A DNA stretch of 64,000 nt from Blautia obeum ATCC 29174 (GTDB lineage Bacteria > Bacillota > Clostridia > Lachnospirales > Lachnospiraceae): assembly GCF_025147765.1 (NCBI RefSeq), contig NZ_CP102265.1:2827001-2891000 (forward strand). Direction: 5' to 3'. Below, piece by piece: positions 61,125-64,000 of this stretch; the stretch's first letter is position 1, and each line of letters opens with the position of its first letter. The position numbers and the translations under genes were made by a program. The notes beneath the pieces are model-generated. The model searched no databases, was not told the origin of the DNA, and was given only the letters and a program-made list of their open reading frames with translations.

Positions 61125-62081
61125 TTATAACGCCAGAAGTGCGATCAGGCACATAACAGCAGTAATTACAGAAAATACTGCTACAACTCTCGTTTCTGAC
61201 CATCCACACAGTTCAAAATGATGATGGATTGGCGCCATTTTAAAGATACGTTTGCCATGAGTAGCTTTAAAATAAGTTACCTGAATCATGACAGAAAGTA
61301 CTTCTACCAGATAAATCAGACCGATCAGCAAAATAAACAGCGGCATCTGCATCATATATGCAGCACCTGCCACAAATCCGCCCAGTGCCAGAGAACCGGT
61401 ATCTCCCATAAACACTTTTGCCGGATATACATTAAACAGAAGGAATCCCATCAGTCCACCGACAACGGCTCCTGTCACAGGTTCGATCCCGCTCTTTGTT
61501 CCAATGGAAACTACGGTAAAAAATACCGCTACGATCAAAGTCACGCTGGAAGCCAGTCCATCCAGGCCATCTGTAAAGTTCACACCGTTTACAGTACCGA
61601 TCACAGCAAAAAACAGCACCGGAATCGCAAACCATCCAAGGTTCAGATAATGATCCGGCCAGAATGGGATACGCATTGCAAGATCAATATTTGTATAGTT
61701 CAGGATATAAAAAACAAAAATACCGGTCACAACGACCTGCAGTCCAAATTTCTGCCATGCCAGCAGTCCGTCTGAACGTTTCAGTACAACTTTCAGATAA
61801 TCATCCAGAAAACCGATGATTCCAAATCCAAGTGTCAGAAACAGTACCGGAATAATTGCCGGATAGTCTTTTACATAGAACAGAGAAGTAACCACTGCAG
61901 CGATCAGAAAGATCACTCCACCCATTGTCGGAGTTCCTGCCTTTTTCAGATGCGACTGCACACCTTCCACTCGTTCTGTCTGTCCCATCTTGAGTTTTCT
62001 CAGAAACGGGATGATGACTGGTCCCAGGATCACACTGATCGCAAATGAGATCAGTACCGGGAATACAACTTGAATATTCAT
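61125..62081 (-). CDS. mraY: Phospho-N-acetylmuramoyl-pentapeptide transferase
   Basis: Makes lipid I at the membrane from UDP-MurNAc-pentapeptide and undecaprenyl phosphate. The 318-residue protein has about ten membrane segments and the catalytic Asp motifs GFLDDYLKV and NFTDGLDGLASS, plus the HHHFE loop in MAPIHHHFELCGWSE. The ATG at 62079-62081 follows AGAGGTG. Confidence 0.96.
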   Translation of the reverse strand: MNIQVVFPVLISFAISVILGPVIIPFLRKLKMGQTERVEGVQSHLKKAGTPTMGGVIFLIAAVVTSLFYVKDYPAIIPVLFLTLGFGIIGFLDDYLKVVLKRSDGLLAWQKFGLQVVVTGIFVFYILNYTNIDLAMRIPFWPDHYLNLGWFAIPVLFFAVIGTVNGVNFTDGLDGLASSVTLIVAVFFTVVSIGTKSGIEPVTGAVVGGLMGFLLFNVYPAKVFMGDTGSLALGGFVAGAAYMMQMPLFILLIGLIYLVEVLSVMIQVTYFKATHGKRIFKMAPIHHHFELCGWSETRVVAVFSVITAVMCLIALLAL

Positions 62082-62113
62082 CCTCACACCTCTTATCATT
62101 CTTTCGTTTTTTA

Positions 62114-63865
62114 TTACGTTTGATTATAAGGCTTTTCGTCTGATTTATCAACTCCCAGATACGGGAGTATATTTTCGAAGATACTTCTCACAACGGGAGC
62201 TGCGATCGTTCCTCCATAATAAATTCCCTGTGGATCATGGATAATACACAATGCAAGAACTTTCGGATCATTTGCCGGTGCGAATCCCAGAAACGAAGAA
62301 ATATAGCGATTTGCACTTCTGGGAAGCGTCTGTGATGTTGCAGTCTTTCCGCCGATCCGATATCCCTCCACTGCTGCATTGCGCCCGGATCCCTCCTCAA
62401 CTACCTGCTCCAGGATATACCGGACAGTTTCAGAGATCTTGCCATCCAGAATCTTTCTGCCATTGGAATATTCCAGCGCCTTTACTGTTTCTCCATCTGA
62501 TGACTCAATCGCCACTCCAAAATGAGGAGTGATCTGCGTTCCACCATTGATCAGGGAACTCACAGTTGCCGCCAGACGAATCGGTGTGATCTGAAAAGAC
62601 TGTCCAAACGATACCGTCGCAAGTTCCACTTCTCCCATATTTTCTTCCTGATGCATGATCGTTCCCGCCTCTCCCGGAAGATCGATCCCGGTCTTTTCCA
62701 TCAGTCCAAACTGTCGAAAATACTGATAGTACTTATCCGCACCAAGCCGTAATCCCACCTCAATAAACACCGGATTGCAGGAATTTTCCGCACCTTTCAC
62801 AAAATTCTGTGCTCCATGGCCTCTTCGGTTCGCACAGTGGATTCGCCGGTCCTCCACCAGCTTATATCCCGGGCAGTAAAAAGAATCGTTCAATGATACT
62901 ACTCCTTCCGCAAGGCCGGCTGCCATCGTAATGATCTTAAAAGTCGATCCTGGTTCATATGTATCATTCAGACACGGATTTCTCCACATCTGATTCAGAA
63001 GATCCTGTTTTTTTTCTTCACTCATCCCTTCTGCATCCATGCCTGAATTCAGTTCAAAAGGCTCATTCAGATCAAATTCCGGAACATTTACACAGGCATA
63101 AATTTCTCCATTCTGCGGATTCATAAGGAGTATGGAAACCCTCTCGGCCTGTTTTTCTTCCATCACTTTCTGTGCCGCCTGCTGTACATATTTCTGTATA
63201 TCTGCATCCAGACTTATTCTCAGTGTATAGCCTTTTTGTGGTTCTTCTCTGTTTTCACCGATTCCGTCCAGTTCAATCCCTCTCGCATCCGTTGTTGTCA
63301 GGATTTTTCCAGGTTTTCCCTTTAGAATATCATCATATTCCACTTCCAGTCCAATGATTCCCTGATTATCCCCGCCTGTAAACCCAAGCACCTTCGACGC
63401 GAGTGTCCCCATCGGATAGTAACGCCTGTAATCTTCATCTACTTTTATCCCCGCAAATCCTGCATTTCGAATTTCATCTCCTGTTTCTTTCTCCACATTT
63501 GTACGTATTCTTTCTATGGAAGAAATTTTTTCTACTTTTTTCCGTACAGTCTGCTCAGATATCCCCAGTTTTTCTGTCAAAAGAGCGATCACTTTTTCCG
63601 GCTCTTTTATCTGACTGTGAATTACAGAAATCGTACACACTGTTTTATTTGCAGCAAGTACTTTTCCCTTTGCGTCCACAATTTCACCACGTGCGGCCTT
63701 AATGTCTCTTTCCCGTTCATGAAGATCCTCCGCTTTTTCATAATAATAATCCGAACGAAAGCCCATAAGATAGATCAGTCTGCCAATCAGACACAAGATC
63801 ATCAGCAGACACAAAAAGAAAACGATCCACACTTTCCTTTTATGAAATGTATAATTTTTTTTCAT
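62114..63865 (-). CDS. spoVD: Class B penicillin-binding protein, SpoVD/FtsI type
   Basis: A peptidoglycan transpeptidase of 583 residues with an N-terminal membrane anchor, a dimerisation domain and a transpeptidase domain. Motifs are STFK at 307-310 (active Ser307), SCN at 362-364 and KTA at 507-509, where most have KTG. I recall KTATSQ in other clostridial SpoVD proteins. No PASTA domain is present. Its ribosome site AGAGGA lies inside the 3' arm of a terminator-like hairpin immediately upstream. Position in the cluster fits either SpoVD or FtsI. Confidence 0.88.
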   Translation of the reverse strand: MKKNYTFHKRKVWIVFFLCLLMILCLIGRLIYLMGFRSDYYYEKAEDLHERERDIKAARGEIVDAKGKVLAANKTVCTISVIHSQIKEPEKVIALLTEKLGISEQTVRKKVEKISSIERIRTNVEKETGDEIRNAGFAGIKVDEDYRRYYPMGTLASKVLGFTGGDNQGIIGLEVEYDDILKGKPGKILTTTDARGIELDGIGENREEPQKGYTLRISLDADIQKYVQQAAQKVMEEKQAERVSILLMNPQNGEIYACVNVPEFDLNEPFELNSGMDAEGMSEEKKQDLLNQMWRNPCLNDTYEPGSTFKIITMAAGLAEGVVSLNDSFYCPGYKLVEDRRIHCANRRGHGAQNFVKGAENSCNPVFIEVGLRLGADKYYQYFRQFGLMEKTGIDLPGEAGTIMHQEENMGEVELATVSFGQSFQITPIRLAATVSSLINGGTQITPHFGVAIESSDGETVKALEYSNGRKILDGKISETVRYILEQVVEEGSGRNAAVEGYRIGGKTATSQTLPRSANRYISSFLGFAPANDPKVLALCIIHDPQGIYYGGTIAAPVVRSIFENILPYLGVDKSDEKPYNQT

Positions 63866-63872
63866 AAAAAAA

Positions 63873-63918
63873 TCCTCTGGAAAACAGTCATAATAATATA
63901 TGACTGTTCTCCAGAGGA
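63873..63918 (-). terminator. Terminator hairpin that overlaps the PBP ribosome site
   Basis: A stem of 20 bp (one G-U) is formed by TCCTCTGGA-AACAGTCATA with its complement, followed by seven T on the minus strand. The T-run ends at the ATG of the PBP gene, and AGAGGA, its ribosome site, is part of the stem. Confidence 0.85.
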
Positions 63919-63937
63919 GATGTGTACGACTCTTTAT

Positions 63938-64000
63938 TTAGTCCAGCCCGGCCTCTTCGTTTGTGATGCCTTCGCTTTCCATATCGTTATTTTCTGTAGT
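63938..64000 (-). CDS. C-terminal end of an upstream division-cluster gene
   Basis: The last 20 codons of a gene that runs off the window end (ESEGITNEEAGLD, then TAA). The acidic tail is not diagnostic. By cluster order it could be FtsL or a first class B PBP. Confidence 0.5.
   Translation of the reverse strand, partial: TTENNDMESEGITNEEAGLD

Noticed and set aside
62338..62348. KTA in place of KTG in the PBP as a sign of inactivation
   Set aside because: I recall KTATSQ in other clostridial SpoVD proteins, and the STFK and SCN motifs are intact.

Overview
The window looks like a chromosomal segment of an anaerobic, spore-former-related Firmicute of the family Lachnospiraceae (Blautia, Dorea or Mediterraneibacter type; genus not resolved). 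The reasons are moderate G+C, strong AGGAGG-type ribosome sites, TTGACA/TATAAT promoters with 16-17 bp spacers, a glycyl radical diol dehydratase, meso-diaminopimelate dehydrogenase, a SpoVD-type penicillin-binding protein, and families typical of the clade (DUF1836, DUF4364, DUF5685, DUF1002, DUF1540). Most genes lie on the minus strand.

Layout. 0-1.6 kb: a partial B12-independent glycerol/propanediol dehydratase with a complete promoter. 1.8-7.1 kb: an accessory stretch with a PHP phosphoesterase, two long inverted-repeat elements, a cobalamin riboswitch that controls almost nothing, NudC, an XRE regulator fused to a mobile-element domain, and a decayed regulator chimera. 7.1-14.1 kb: a LacI-controlled fructoside operon (binding protein, two permeases, ATPase, His-less HPr, GH32) with its divergent regulator and operators. 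14.2-20.1 kb: a polar amino acid ABC transporter and two secreted NlpC/P60-type wall proteins. 20.2-24.6 kb: diaminopimelate dehydrogenase, then RlmI, a zinc-ribbon membrane protein, DUF5685 and a J-domain protein in one operon. 24.8-29.0 kb: DUF1002 protein, XdhC, an aminotransferase remnant and a HAD phosphatase. 29.1-31.9 kb: a metal-efflux operon (HMA protein, P1B ATPase, ArsR sensor) with its operator.

32-39.5 kb: RlmCD-type rRNA methylase, a phosphatidylethanolamine operon (PAP2, flippase-like protein, PssA, Psd) and PcrA helicase. 39.7-48.1 kb: DUF1836, SH3 protein, an amidase/beta-lactamase-fold fusion, a TrpR-like regulator, RarA, DUF4364, a radical SAM protein, DUF624 and a polysaccharide deacetylase. 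48.2-53.6 kb: a branched-chain amino acid transporter (livKHMGF) with a cytidylate-kinase-like gene at its end. 53.7-55.3 kb: infC-rpmI-rplT with an AUU start and an attenuator leader. 55.8-64 kb: a reduced division/wall cluster (SpoVD-type PBP, mraY, murD, murA, ftsQ, ftsZ).

I saw no rRNA, tRNA, CRISPR array, complete insertion sequence or prophage. The strongest leads for something little described are the DUF5685/J-domain operon, in which DUF5685 carries two DDxxD motifs, and the two structured inverted-repeat elements at 2.5-3.1 kb. Other notable features are the XRE-polyvalent-domain fusion and the PBP whose ribosome site lies inside a terminator hairpin.
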